Positions 1 through 33,500 are shown, counted from the first letter of the stretch. The stretch: 64,000 nt of DNA from Halisarca cf. caerulea (GCA_963170055.1 CAUJGJ010000258.1:961101-1025100), one strand, 5' to 3'. Notes: generated by a model not told the origin, from the sequence alone. Numbers and translations are program-made.

Positions 1-300
1 GATTGCCCTTATTTCGAAGCGGAGATTTTACTGAACAATATATGGCTTATCCAACCAACCATGATAATATTATGTACATATATACATGCCTAGTTCGACT
101 ATACTTCACAGTGACCGACAGACTTGAAAATTGGCAATTCTGTATACTGTACTCCATACACACGAGACATAAACATCATTAAATTCCCCTCCTTGTGACG
201 CAACTTTGTTCGTAGCGGCGGTCTGTGTAATCATAACCTGCTTGAGTGGTCTAAAACAGCCAGATACAAAGCTCCAGATGGCCCTTAGTTATACACATAC

Positions 301-761
301 CGTATATGCTCTAATTTTTCGTCAGAGCAATTGTCAGGGAAAAAATGTCATTTAGAATGGAATAGCAAGGTTTCTGAAAGGTGGTGAATAATTGGAATGG
401 GGGGACGAATATTTAGAATCGACAATGGCGTATTAGAACCATCGAAAAATGGCCGTTTCTAGTTCGAGAATTGTTGCGCCCGTTCGAGGATACCACGTAA
501 ACAAGGAATTTTGGAATCCGAATTCAAAGATTACTTGAACGAAATAGAAATGACGAATATAAACGAAGGAAAAGCGGTTTCACCAGTATATTAATGGCAC
601 AACAAATGGTAGAACGAAGGCGTCCAGCCCGCGTGACGAATAATTAGGGTCTCTGATGTAGGATTAGAACACATGCTATTTCGTCATCAATTAGAATGCT
701 TTTCATCCCTTTTGGAGCCCATGACGAATAATTGGAATGACGAAAAATTAGAGCATATACG
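301..761. mobile_element. MITE with perfect 23-bp terminal inverted repeats
   Basis: Bases 301-323 and 739-761 are perfect reverse complements of each other (CGTATATGCTCTAATTTTTC and three more bases). The interior has several degenerate copies of GACGAATAATTRGAA, a sub-terminal repeat pattern typical of non-autonomous DNA transposons. No transposase ORF is present. The flanks look like the two halves of another element (see findings). Confidence 0.7.
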
Positions 762-1756
762 TACATACATATGTATCTGTCCCTCCTTACAATACTATAC
801 TATATACTGATCATCCTGAAAGAAACCCTCAATAAATACTGTGGCACATATGTATGACTTCAAACAGCATCACCTCCATTAGTGACCTCACAAGAGCTCT
901 TCTCTGTACAACCACAAAGCTACCCAAGCTTTCAATACAGGATGCCCCAATAACCAAACAACTATCACTTAAACCTTGTGAAATCATAAACATATTACGT
1001 ACGTATGCAAACATACAACATAAAACACTGCATAGGGGTGGGCAGTACAGTGAACCTCTCTAATCCCGGTCTCTAAGTCAGCCACTCTGTTTAAACCGAC
1101 CACTCTGTCTAGTCCCAATAGTCATCCCTGTAATGGAATGGATATGTCTATTTCAACCACCTCTCTCCAATCCAACCAACTTCTCCCGATCCCAAGGTGG
1201 CTTGATTACAGAGGTTTCTCCACAGGCATACAAGCATTGACTGCCAACAAACTTCACAACATGACATAATAAGGTGATGGGGAATCACAACCCATGACTG
1301 ATAAACTGAAAGTGACTGAACATGCATACTCACATTCAATAGCGGATCTTTCACTTATGCAATTGCAAATGTCGAGGCGATGTGATATATTCAATAAATT
1401 GCACATATGTATACACACAGTAACACCTGCATACTACCATATAGGGATCACCATTCCAGTCAGCCAACTGTTCACAACAGGCATACTGTACAGAACAGCA
1501 ACTAGGCAAAACAGCAACACACCACTATTTTCTAACATTAAACTGAAACTGCCATCTGACTGCAACAGCAACTAGATAGTAATAAAAGGATGTACCGCAG
1601 CACCAGGAATTCAATGGTACACGACAAGCATGACCGAAAAACAGTATTTACAGTTGCACCGAACCATACAGCATCAACAGTCAATAATAGCAACATTGAC
1701 CTGCATTGAAGTAGAACTCACTGGTGGTCAAACTGACGAATAACACAAAGTGTTGC

Positions 1757-1760
1757 ACTT

Positions 1761-1845
<85 letters not shown>
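1757..1845. repeat. (CA)n microsatellite
   Basis: About 85 bp of CA dinucleotides with one TA interruption. A second tract of the same type lies at 2012-2071, and a CA plus TA compound tract at 2383-2434. Confidence 0.95.
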
Positions 1846-2009
1846 ACACATGCACATATGTCATCTCTCCATCATATTCAAGTGTTAATTGGTTCACACA
1901 TGCATATTACCACAAACACTCCAATAGTCTCACATACTTCACATCCTGTACATAACATGTATGTATATTGTAAGAATGTTGAGTGCAAACATGCACACGC
2001 ACGTGTACA

Positions 2010-2073
<64 letters not shown>

Positions 2074-2381
2074 CATAGGCAGCAGAATACGGGGCCAGGG
2101 TAGGGCATGCCCCACCACTCATCCCAAAGGGGGAGCCAAGTATGTCTTTGCCCCCCCCCCCCCCCTAAATAACAAGCGATTTGAGTTTAAAAGACTCGTG
2201 GGCCACCTACGGCCCTGGAAACTCAAATCACTTGAAAATTGTTGTTATTCACTAAACTAACACTTCGAAGAACTCTTCTGGTCTAAAAGACTCTTTGCTG
2301 ATGAAATCAGGAGCAAACAAATGAATTTCACCGAAATATAGCCGAAAGATTGTGTACCAACTTAGCGTCCGCCATGTTATT

Positions 2382-2435
<54 letters not shown>

Positions 2436-2957
2436 GACATTGTTCCGGACGTTCTGGACACTTCCAGTGAAAGTAAGAATAATAAATATTTATAAAACAA
2501 AAATTGCTTTGTTTCACAAATATATTGTTATGAAACACTTAAAGAACAGAAAAAGTAGCAAAATGCCCTGCAAAGCTATTTGAAAACTTAATATTAGGGC
2601 TAAACTAAAATCGATCTCCAAGAGTCACAAAAACAAGCCCTTTTCTAGAACTCGGGGTCGGGAAAGCAATTTTGTCGTGACGTTATAGACATTATACATG
2701 CTTTCCGTCATGGCCCACTCACAGGCTGGTGCACCCCCCCTGGGGTCTCTGGATCTGTCCTGTCTATGATAAAGTATAGAAGTCACTGGTGTTTCACTTT
2801 TTTTAAATTTCAACGGTCAATATGCATTATCTATGTATAGAGTATTGCACACGGTCGGCAATTGCGACAATATTATCAATCATGAGCTGTGCAGGCCGTG
2901 GCCTTTAGCCCCCCCCCCCCCTCCCCCACTTGGCAAACCATTCCTCCACCTATGCAT

Positions 2958-3255
<298 letters not shown>

Positions 3256-3821
3256 CATTAAGCCAACATACTACTGTCAACTATAAGGATATACATGCAC
3301 AGCCGCATTATGTATAATATAATTACTCTGTGAACCAGCAGTACCAGGCAGCGCTATCACAGATGACTGGTGCTTAGAGGTAACACACGCCTTCAACCAA
3401 GAGCACTGCTGGGGATTTACCACAGATCAAAGTAGACAAAACTGGCCAAAGTACAACTCTAATTGTGTGCAAAGATAATGCGATGAGGAACCTTGCTTTG
3501 GCTTCAAGGCTCTCTATCAAGGTCAACTTCCACAATTCTGCGTAAAGGACCGGCAGCTGAAGGTGTGCGTTGCCTCTAAGCAGCAGTCTTCAGTGTGTGT
3601 GTCACTAAACATGAACTTCTAGTCACTGTACAAATGGACGAGCACAGTATGGGGTACTGGTCAGGGTTCCCTTACCTATCTAGCAGTGTGGAGATACACC
3701 AAGCCAAGTACGTACGTATGTACATATGTTCCCTACATCATATCATGAGAAATAGAAAAAAAATGAGGTTTAGGAGACAAAGGCCCAGAGTTAGTTGCCA
3801 AAGTTAAAGGTTTTTCATATA

Positions 3822-3980
3822 CAGCGAACACTCCCTAATCCGACACTCAATGGGACTTGAAAAAAAGTGTCGGATTAGGAGGTTGTCAGATTACAGAGTG
3901 ACTATTAGCATACAAAGTGGTGTATGTACTGCATCAAATGATCGGATTAGAGAGAATGTCAGATTATAGAGGTTTCACTG
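3822..3980. mobile_element. pogo/Tigger-type MITE
   Basis: The ends read CAGCGAACACTCCCTAATCC and, on the opposite strand, CAGTGAAACCTCTATAATCT. They are flanked by TA on both sides. Length about 160 bp, no coding capacity. It belongs to the abundant CAGTNNAACCTC family seen throughout the window. Confidence 0.65.
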
Positions 3981-4119
3981 TATAATATTTGGAATCAGAC
4001 CACTCCACTTTTCTCTATCAAAGAGATTTTTCTCTGACTTAACATAACATCTGGATTATGACTGTTGACTAACTTACCTCACACTGGTATAAAGTTGTCT
4101 ACAATCACAGCACACCTGA

Positions 4120-4120
<1 letters not shown>

Positions 4121-4168
<48 letters not shown>
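4121..4168. repeat. (CA)n microsatellite
   Basis: About 24 uninterrupted CA units. Confidence 0.95.
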
Positions 4169-4170
<2 letters not shown>

Positions 4171-4325
4171 TGAACTTGTTCCCACATTTTAACACTATAC
4201 ATAACTACACAATCAACCAAACAGCATACATCCAGTGAAATTTGTTTCATAGTACAAGAAGGCGGGATATAGGGTAATTCAAGCCAACCACATATATATA
4301 TACACACATGCTGTGTGTATATATG

Positions 4326-4510
4326 TACAATAAAACATTCTGCAATCTGACACCTCTATAATCTGACATGCTCTCTAATCTGACCATGTTATGAGGTACA
4401 GTCAACATAATATTGAGGCAGGCAAATAGCCACTCTGTAATCCGACAACTGCCTAATCTGACACTTTTTCCCAGTCTCATTGAGTGTCAGATCAGAGAGA
4501 TTTGCTGTGT
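4326..4510. mobile_element. Degenerate pogo-type MITE
   Basis: Starts with TACAATAAAACATTCTGCAA and ends with an inverted, diverged counterpart around 4484-4510 (GTGTCAGATCAGAGAGATTT). The interior carries the TCTGACA/TGTCAGA motifs of the family. It is older than the 3822-3980 copy, judging by the divergence of the ends. Confidence 0.5.
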
Positions 4511-5016
4511 GCATGTCCTCAAAGAATATCACCTACAAAATATAATTTTCGTTATCAGAAGTTTTTCTTATCAGTATGATACATGTACAGTACTACAGCA
4601 AACCAAGTAGGGCATGCGAAGTATAGTTTGCACTAAGCAGAAATTAGCCTTAAGAGTGCTCTATTTAACAAGGCAAGTTTCATTCAATAGTATATTTGTA
4701 GCAAGCACAAGTGCCAACGAGACCACAGACTAGTTTGCAGTCTCTCTTAGCTAGCCAAATCTCCTTGATCATTCTGCATAAAGGAGATGACATGTGAAGG
4801 TTCAAGAAGCCTAGCTGAGGGTCTAAACTTTCTGCTCATGCCTAAATAATCTACACACTCTCTGAAATATCCTGTGGGTGACTACTTCACCAGTTACAGC
4901 AAGACTTCCAACCAGTCTTTCAAAGTACATGCATGCATACCTACACCAATGCCAACCATCACTACATGCAGCCACACGCTCATGTTAATCACTGACAGTA
5001 CATGCACATGGGTATA

Positions 5017-5212
5017 CAGTGAAACCTCCGTAATAAGGACACCACCGGGACCACAGTAAGCTGTCCTGTTCATGGAGGTGTCCTTACTTTGGAGGATTCA
5101 ACTGTACACATGTCAGTGTGAGGGAATTAATGGGACAGAGCAGTGGTGTCCTGTTAAAGGAGGTCTCTGTACGTACTTCAGAGGTGTCCTTTAATAGAGG
5201 TTTCATGCACTG
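5017..5212. mobile_element. pogo-type MITE
   Basis: Left end CAGTGAAACCTCCGTAATAA, right end reverse complement CAGTGCATGAAACCTCTATT, flanked by TA. The interior repeats the end motifs (GGTGTCC, GAGGTCTC) in inverted order. Non-coding. Confidence 0.6.
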
Positions 5213-5332
5213 TACACCCATGCTACTAGTTCACACAGTACACAATCAGGTCTACCAGTTGGCATTGAATTATGCCAACTTGTACACACATACATACTCA
5301 CACCATAGATAGGATAAAACGTTTTATATAAT

Positions 5333-5343
5333 CCACACACACA

Positions 5344-5410
<67 letters not shown>
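5333..5410. repeat. (CA)n microsatellite
   Basis: About 78 bp of CA with one TA interruption. Confidence 0.95.
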
Positions 5411-5412
<2 letters not shown>

Positions 5413-5751
5413 CGTACGTATGACAAATGGTGAACAAATCAGAAACCAGCATAGCACTAACATGTGAGGTACTGCACCAGGTAAAAACAATGAACATGGC
5501 CTATTTCGAGTAGCCTAGGAATGAAATATTATATAAGGCTTGATAGGCAGAGAGAGAAGAAGCCGCTTCTGTCAGCATACGGAAGCGAGGAGACATGCAA
5601 AGACGAAAACTTAAGTCGAGCACAGCTAAGAAAACTGACCGAAATATAGGAATAATACAACGACCAAGAGCATTCTCAATCGCAAACTTTACTGTGCAAG
5701 CATTATCTACAGAAGACGAATGATGGAGAGATTGTGTGTAGTGCGAATTAC

Positions 5752-6001
5752 CTTCGGATACATCGTTCCGCATCACAGCTTCGTTGAGATGGGCGCACTT
5801 ATCAAATAGAACCTTGGTATCTCTCTGTTTGATCTTAATACTCCGTGTGGACGACGCACTCTCGCCGTAGGTTTCAATCTCCCATTCTTTATACTTCTGC
5901 AACTGCTTCTTCCTCCTCTTCTTGGCATGCTTCTGTCTTTGCGCGTTTGTCATCTTCTCCAACTTAGGCAATTCTTCGATCAACTCCTTGTGGCTGGCCA
6001 T
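5752..6001 (-). CDS. PPP1R16: First coding exon of a PPP1R16A/B (MYPT3/TIMAP)-type PP1 regulatory subunit
   Basis: The predicted protein begins MASHKELIEELPKLEKM, followed by a helical basic stretch (KHAKKRRKKQLQKYKEW at about residues 21-37) and then a KVLF motif followed by a helix ending in RND. This matches the conserved N-terminus of PPP1R16A/B: initial helix, basic helix, a PP1-binding RVxF-type motif and the first cap before the ankyrin repeats. The ATG is at 6001-5999. A consensus donor (GAAG|GTAATT) follows at 5752/5751, and the reading frame beyond it looks non-coding. Family members target protein phosphatase 1 catalytic subunit to membranes and carry five ankyrin repeats plus a C-terminal CAAX box. 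None of those exons is visible within 1-5750, so the rest presumably lies left of the window, or this is an orphaned exon. It is transcribed in the same direction as TONSL, whose stop codon lies 540 bp upstream of this ATG. Confidence 0.75.
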
Positions 6002-6540
6002 ACTTCCTAGACTACACACTAGTAGAGCGCTAAGCACTCAAAAAAGACCGAATGACCAAATAGCGACAAGTGGTCCTGTCTCGTACGGTCACTCCGTTCT
6101 GTACGATCTTAACTTTAGCAGCCAGGCAGGACCTTCCAACAGGAAGTGTCGTTATCTCAAATTAGACACACCCTCTAACAATGGATGCCAATAATAATCA
6201 CGAATCACGTACAACCTCGCGTATATACGTACAACACGAGACGCGTCTCTGCAATCATAGAGTATACTCTATACTTCGTAGTATCTATGCTGCAATCATA
6301 GATACTCTATAGAGTATCTATGCTGCAATTAACGTATACACGCCGGTCGAACAGAGCAATATGCTCATGGTTAGATTTAGAATAACTTTTGCTACTCTCT
6401 AACTCGGGGACAATACGCAACACATAACATCACATAATACATAATAACGATTACACATAAAAATGGGATATTACAGGGTTGCAAGTTGCTGAGCCAATTT
6501 TACATGCAAATGTGAAAATGAAGCAAAAATTGATCATGAT
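6002..6540 (-). promoter_or_regulatory. Spacer between TONSL 3' end and PPP1R16-type start; probable promoter
   Basis: This 539-bp spacer must contain the promoter of the PPP1R16-type gene and the TONSL 3' UTR. It holds a small foldback at about 6255-6330 in which TATAGAGTATCTATGCTGCA and its complement alternate. I see no TATA box at a convincing distance. An AGGAAGTG (ETS-type) motif occurs near 6140. Confidence 0.4.
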
Positions 6541-23513
<16,973 letters not shown>

Positions 23514-23801
23514 AACTACATTTCCCGCTCAATTACCAGCCCTCGGCGCCTAAAATAACAAAGAAAACGAAAATAGTTAGATCATAGACACTTATACATT
23601 ATGTATATAAAATCATTAGGTACACGCTAACTTGTGATTAGATTCATTGAACTTGTGATCTACTCACCTACCTTATAAGGCACACTTCCACAAATGGTAA
23701 GAACATAAGAACAAGAAGTGCTGCAAAATTTCAGAAGCTCGAAGGATCATATTATGTAGAAGAGTGCCGAGAAGGAAATTGTTACAGAGGATCCGGAAAC
23801 G
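23514..23801. promoter_or_regulatory. Bidirectional promoter region TONSL / PX-domain gene
   Basis: Only 288 bp separate the TONSL ATG (23513, minus) from the PX-gene ATG (23802, plus), so both promoters and 5' UTRs must share this space. No repeat lies in it. A CACTTCC (GGAAGTG, ETS-type) motif is at about 23685. No TATA element is obvious. Confidence 0.6.
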
Positions 23802-25812
23802 ATGAGTGCACTGAGAAGACTCAGTATGAAGCTCTCTAGGCGTCCCCGGCCCTCGCAAAGCGGGGATCCCATGGTCGAAGACACGAGCAACGCCGATTAC
23901 AAGCCTAAAGTGGACTTAGAACGAGAGCGCGATGTAGACAAAGAAGCAGTTGCCGTGGACGGTACCCAACTATTTATCACCGAAGCTGAGGTTACAGGGG
24001 TTACCGAAAGAGTTACCAAGGGGAAGAAATACGTTTTCAGAATCAAGCTGAATTGGTCAGACGGTAGCGTGTCGCACAGCTATCGTGGTTACACGGACTT
24101 CTTCCACTTTCAATGCCGCCTGCTGGACCTGTTTCCCGAGGAAGCAGGCGAAGACCCAGCGAAAGGAAGGATCATACCTTACTTGCCAGGTACTGGTATT
24201 ACCATGAACAGTGGTGGTGTGTGTGTATCCATAGATGTGTGTGTGGTGCAGTGTTTTGCCGAGCGCGTGTGGAGCAGCGTTTTGGCCAGCCATTCTTTTG
24301 GTTACCAGATAACGGCTGGCTGCAGCTACTGTTGTACATGCAGTGTGTGCTCTCTTGGCATTCTAAGTACAGTAAATCTGACCACATTGGGACCAAGAGA
24401 ACTTGGCAGGATTAAAGAGGTGGCCAGAATCATAGGTCTATTCCTTCATATATATAGGCATAGATACTCTTACAACCTTTGGGACTCGGCAGAGTGGCTG
24501 GTTTAGACAGTGTGGACTGCATAAAGAGGCTTGGATTAGGGAGGTTTCATTGTGTTAATGTAGCCCACAGACACTGGACATTGCTACTAAAACCTGTTGA
24601 GAGCCTCTGTTGTTACAGTGCAGTTGCTGACCAAGCAGTTGCTAGAACAGTTCTTTTTGTGCACAGATACTCTATCACAGAATTACATACGTAGGTAGGT
24701 AGGTTAAGGGGTGGAGCAGGGAAATGTGGAGGGCATTGTTTACATTGAGAGAGTGTTGCCCCCCTCCCACCACCACCACCACCACAGAAACATCACATTA
24801 ATTTTAATTCTATGAGCCCTCACGTGTCTGCCATACAGTGCTGTATAGACGTGCTAATTTTCATGGGGTATATATTTCGCAAATCAAAAAGCAAAAATAA
24901 AATCACGAATTGCAACCAAGTTTTTGATTTGCGAAATATATATTAAGATATTAGTGTCTATATATGGTATGCAATAAAGTAACCAAAATGGCTGATGATG
25001 CCTCCCGTCAGTATCAAATGATAGTACTAGTATACATGCCATGCACCACCGCCCTAAACTTCACACATTCCTCTGCCGCTGTGCAGTATTGGGTGTGACA
25101 TAGTTTCTGGGCCGGGCATGGCATCTTGGCTATAATGCAATGCATTCTCTTGTATGTGAGTCAGAATGTGACTCGGCCTCACCACAAGAATCCATACTTT
25201 TCTGTGGGATAAACAATATCCTATCACCTTGTTGTCCTGTGATGTATTACCACACCCTCATCCCCACCCCCACACCACCCCTCCATGTACTACCACCTCC
25301 TCATCCCATCATGTACCACCACACCACTCCTCGACCACCTCATCGTCCCATGATGTACCACCACACCACTCCTCAACCACCTCATCGTCCCATGATGTAC
25401 TACCACCCCACCCCTTGATGTACTACCACTTCATTGTCCCATGATGTACTACCACACCCTCATCCCCACCCCCACACCACCCCTCGATGTACTACCACTT
25501 CATTGTCCCATGATGTACTACCACATCTTTATTCCCACCCCCACACCACCCTTCGATGTACTACCACCTCCTCACCCCATGATGTACTGTCATGATAATA
25601 TACGCATAGTAGTGTTCTCCCCTGGGATGTAAAGGTAGAGTGATATGAATAATGTGACAAACCTGTACCTGAACGGTATCTCTGTACCTTCCGAAAATCG
25701 CTTTCTGTTACTCGTGTAACGATATAGGAGGGATGTGGAGTGTGTGGCACCATGTATCTATGTATGTGGATAGAGGGATAACCTTGACCAGCTTCAGAAT
25801 ACTGTGATGATT

Positions 25813-25847
<35 letters not shown>

Positions 25848-26285
25848 TCCTCCCTGTATGTATGTGCACCACAGCTTCAGAGTACCGTAATGATTGATTC
25901 ATGTGTGTGTCATGCTCTAGGGAGGAGCTTGTTCAAGAGAAGTGATCTGAAACTTGCCCAAGACCGGCTTCCAGAGATACATGAATATATAGTTCAGCTC
26001 TTCAAACTCCCTCGCCACATTGTAAGATCCCAGCATGTCCTGGAGTTCTTCAAGAGCAACTGGGTAGAAGACACTGCCATAGCTGAGAATAGGGGAGACC
26101 ATCAGAAACACTACGAACAGCAACAGAGGACGTATTCTCCTGTTAACATTGCCGAGAATTCCGACTGTGTACACTTCACCAACCCTCACCCCGAGGCCAA
26201 AGTGGACGAATCCATCCAATTCGAATGTACAGAACCGCAACTGTTTACAACACAACCAGTTGATAATGTTCAAGAAATTGTATAG
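23802..26285 (+). CDS. PX-domain protein with TKS/p47phox-type PX, two exons
   Basis: Exons 23802-24189 and 25921-26285 (CCAG|GTACTG donor, CTCTAG|GG acceptor, phase 1) encode 250 residues. Residues about 54-165 form a PX domain: KKYVFRIKLNWSDGS, YRGYTDFFHFQ, the proline loop RIIPYLPG, then SLFKRSDL and LPRHIVRSQHVLEFF. The closest match I recall is the PX of SH3PXD2A/B (TKS5/TKS4) and p47phox, which bind phosphoinositides and organise NADPH oxidase or podosomes. Those proteins continue into SH3 domains. Here the frame ends 80 residues after the PX, with no SH3. The N-terminal 50 residues are basic then acidic and look disordered. The ATG chosen is the first in frame after a stop. Bidirectional promoter shared with TONSL. 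Exact orthology is not settled. Confidence 0.8.
24838..24952. mobile_element. MITE fragment (TTTCGCAAATC family)
   Basis: An inverted pair, ATATATTTCGCAAATCAAAA and TTTTTGATTTGCGAAATATA, surrounds a short AAATAAAATCACGAATTGCA core that recurs at 63290-63330. It lies in the PX-gene intron. Confidence 0.5.
25234..25595. repeat. Composite minisatellite (GATGTACTACCAC)
   Basis: Alternating units of CATGATGTACTACCACACC and CTCATCCCCACCCCCACACC with variants, roughly 30-70 bp periodicity, in the PX-gene intron. The apparent ORFs are repeat artefacts. Confidence 0.85.
25814..25846. repeat. (TG)n microsatellite
   Basis: About 16 TG units, 75 bp upstream of the PX exon 2 acceptor. Confidence 0.9.
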
Positions 26286-27075
26286 TTTAAACATACATAT
26301 TGCATGGGTTATATTTATATTGTGTTTGAATGTTTGTACCTGTTTACATGTGTAATTTGATGCTGGTTCATCAATACTGTGTATAGAGATGAATTAGTAA
26401 TGTTGTTCATACATAACTATTAAGGCCAGCAGGGCATTGTCACTCAATCCCAACTCTTTTGTCACATCTCTAATATTGTATGATTGAGTGTATAATGGAC
26501 ATTTTTCATTATTGTAAAAAGCGTTTGAAATAATATATTTTAGTAGTTTTAATAATAATGGTCATAAGAAATTAAAGGATTAAATTTGATTTCAAACAAA
26601 TTGTGAGTCTGTGGTACGTGGACAACCCTTCAGGCCTTTGTGTGACTTTCATATGTACAGGTAGATAGATAGATAGATAAAGAATTCCAGAGAACACTGA
26701 AAATTCCACTACAACCAGCTGTAGGGTACCACACAGAAGAACCATGCATACATGAACACTGACCACATGCAGAGTCTGCGACAATCTTGATGCCACAAGC
26801 ATATATGACAAACCACATGAATAGTGACAAACTATAAACTGTGTCATGATTAGGCAGCATAGACTGCATCTGGTGCAGGCAGGTACTGTGGGCACAGGAG
26901 AAACAAACTGGGAATCAAACAACTTTGCCTGTCCTAATTCTTGTACTGCAGCTTGACTGTGTGTGCACAGCTAATACACATCAATTCACAGTGTGCAACA
27001 CTACTCAATCCCAGGCAATTCAAACAGCATGCGATGAAAACAGACTATACAGCATAACATTTGTATGCAAATTCC

Positions 27076-27327
<252 letters not shown>

Positions 27328-27368
27328 TGCACAGGTACATACATATGTGTATGCGCATGTACATGTAT

Positions 27369-27540
27369 CATTGGCGTAGGAATGACTTGTACTTTGGGGG
27401 GCTCGTTCAATTTCATATGTAATTCATGTGCAGTATAATAACTTCATTACTATGTATATGATCAGGTAAACATTGACTATAGAATAAAAAGTATTGGGGG
27501 GACTATAGCCCCTCCAGCCCCCATGGTTCCTACACCTATG
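27369..27540. mobile_element. MITE with CATWGGYGTAGGAA ends
   Basis: Left end CATTGGCGTAGGAATGACTT, right end on the other strand CATAGGTGTAGGAACCATGG. The internal GGGGGG and CCCCTCC tracts are also inverted. Non-coding, 172 bp. Confidence 0.6.
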
Positions 27541-27902
27541 TGTATGGTATGCATTGGTATGCAAGTGTGTGTGAACATTCTGTGTGTGCCTGCAATGCAT
27601 GTGTGTACAAGTATGTGTACACATGTGGGTGAGTGAGTATATCAAATTTATTCCACTGGGCTCTACTAAGTGAAAAGTTCATTGGTAGTCAATGAATGAC
27701 AGACAGACACAGCTAATGATCACGGTGGCAATAAAACATCCGCTGGAGTTGACATTTTGACAAATGTAACAAAATGCCATTTGTCACAAACACAACCAAC
27801 ACGGCATATCACTGTTAACCTCCTGCCTACAGAACACACTAATCCGCTGGTATTTTCTTAGAATATTTTTGAAAAATGATAAGAAAAAGTTGTGGATACG
27901 AA

Positions 27903-28742
27903 TCACGAGGAAGTACTTTCGTGACTGGCAGTATCTGATGAGTTTTGTTCCATATTTTCAAACTGTGCATATGCTCCTAAAATGCTTGAGAGCAACTGCT
28001 TGTCTTCAAACACCTCAGTGTGCAGAAAATAGTGCTTATCTTGTGCTTTGAAAGTTGCAAATGATGAAATGTTAGCCGGCGGACCGGCGTCTTTCAAAAG
28101 AAACTCATGCTGTATTGTCCTCGCAAAGAGACTGAACGTGTTCACAACAATCTTCTCATCCTTCTTACTGTACCACATGCGGGAGACGTACGACCTGGTG
28201 AACCACCACAGCATGAACGTGGTCAGCACTCCAAAAGTACAGACGATGGAAGATATTGCTATGCGGCTGATGATGGGGATGCCAGGATTACCGAGAAATA
28301 TCAGCACTGGAGATCCAACGAGAACTGTAATGCTAGAAGTCATGGAAAATATCTTGAGCAACCTTATGCTAGTGGAGAGTGGACCACGGTACACTAGTTT
28401 GTAGTCCGAACTTGGTTCTGACGCGGTACTGAAACCACTTTTCGTCCAATGAGTTCTGGGATGTGGTAGCCATTGCTGGAGACGTTGATGTGTACAGTGT
28501 TCAGGAAGGATACGAGTAGATGGGGTGGAAGCTATCCTGAGATTGAAACGGGTGGCTGGTGCAAACATATGGCGCAGTTTCACATCACAACGTCTTAAAT
28601 AAAAAGAGGCATTCCAAAAAGTCCTACTGGCTCTCCCTAGGTGCCCAGTACAGAGGGCATTTCCCTGCAAGAACATCGATGGACCAAGCACGTTGCTCCT
28701 TGCAATTGATCCTTTCTCGTTTTTCGTCGTTAGTCCATGCAT
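27903..28742 (-). CDS. TMEM70: TMEM70-like mitochondrial inner-membrane protein
   Basis: A single open frame. The C-terminal ~150 residues match TMEM70: YKLVYRGPLSTSIRLLKIF, then two hydrophobic segments (SSITVLVGSPVLIFLG and ISSIVCTFGVLTTFMLWWF) flanking a short loop, then RSYVSRMWY and a soluble tail. TMEM70 promotes assembly of the ATP synthase c-ring in the inner membrane. The N-terminal part is rich in R, S and T and lacks acidic residues, as in a mitochondrial presequence. The start is uncertain: ATGs at 28742 (279 aa), 28676 (257 aa) or 28568 (221 aa). A TTTTTATTTAAG acceptor-like string near 28595 leaves room for a 5' intron. A longer frame to 28847 is rejected because it runs into MGM101 exon 1. 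Confidence 0.8.
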   Translation of the reverse strand: MHGLTTKNEKGSIARSNVLGPSMFLQGNALCTGHLGRASRTFWNASFYLRRCDVKLRHMFAPATRFNLRIASTPSTRILPEHCTHQRLQQWLPHPRTHWTKSGFSTASEPSSDYKLVYRGPLSTSIRLLKIFSMTSSITVLVGSPVLIFLGNPGIPIISRIAISSIVCTFGVLTTFMLWWFTRSYVSRMWYSKKDEKIVVNTFSLFARTIQHEFLLKDAGPPANISSFATFKAQDKHYFLHTEVFEDKQLLSSILGAYAQFENMEQNSSDTASHESTSS

Positions 28743-28773
28743 GGATAAAACGCGCACACGAATGTAGACAAAA
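28743..28773. promoter_or_regulatory. Very short TMEM70/MGM101 intergenic region
   Basis: Thirty-one bases separate the outermost plausible start codons. If TMEM70 starts further in, the gap is at most about 205 bp. Transcription of both genes must therefore initiate from one overlapping promoter, with 5' UTRs that may overlap. Confidence 0.5.
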
Positions 28774-32867
<4,094 letters not shown>

Positions 32868-33344
32868 CACTAGGGCACAGCAGACTATTGCATGTCATAC
32901 GTACAACACGTGTTGTACGTACACATGTACGTGCTGTATGTTCGTGCATACTAGTGCTGACGTCTTTGATGCATTGCAACCTGCATGGATACCATCTGTG
33001 ATTGTGCGGATCATTTTGTAATGATCATGGTAATTATAAAAAAATATACTTTTACAATACAACGCATTGCAATACCGCGCATAGACCTATAGAATAGTGC
33101 CGATCGACGGCACCACTATCAAGGTATACCCCATGCACAGGTGTGTATACATAGCAGTGTTCTGCAGTACAACTGCACATAGACCTAGTTCGTAGCTATG
33201 GAATAGTGCCGATTGACAGCACCACTGTCTTCATGCACTAGTGTGTGTACATAGCAGTGTGGCCATAGGTTACTTGTACATCAGACTATGTTGGCCACTA
33301 GCTACGTAGCTGATGTTCAATTCCATGCATTAGTGTGGGTTTGA

Positions 33345-33500
33345 GCAATATGCATGTGGTCGAACCACTCTAATCCGACATTCAATATGCATGTGGTCGA
33401 ACCACTCTAATCCGACACTCAATATGAATGTGGTCAAACCACTCTAATCCGACACTCAATATGAATGTGGTCAAACCACTCTAATCCAACACTCAATGGG
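33345..33500. repeat. 37-bp tandem array built from a pogo-type MITE end
   Basis: Four units of GTGGTCGAACCACTCTAATC plus CGACACTCAATATGAAT. The unit contains the family terminus (CGAACCACTCTAATCCGACA). The last unit runs into ordinary MITE interior (TGGGACTTGAATGAAGTGTC). Confidence 0.85.
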
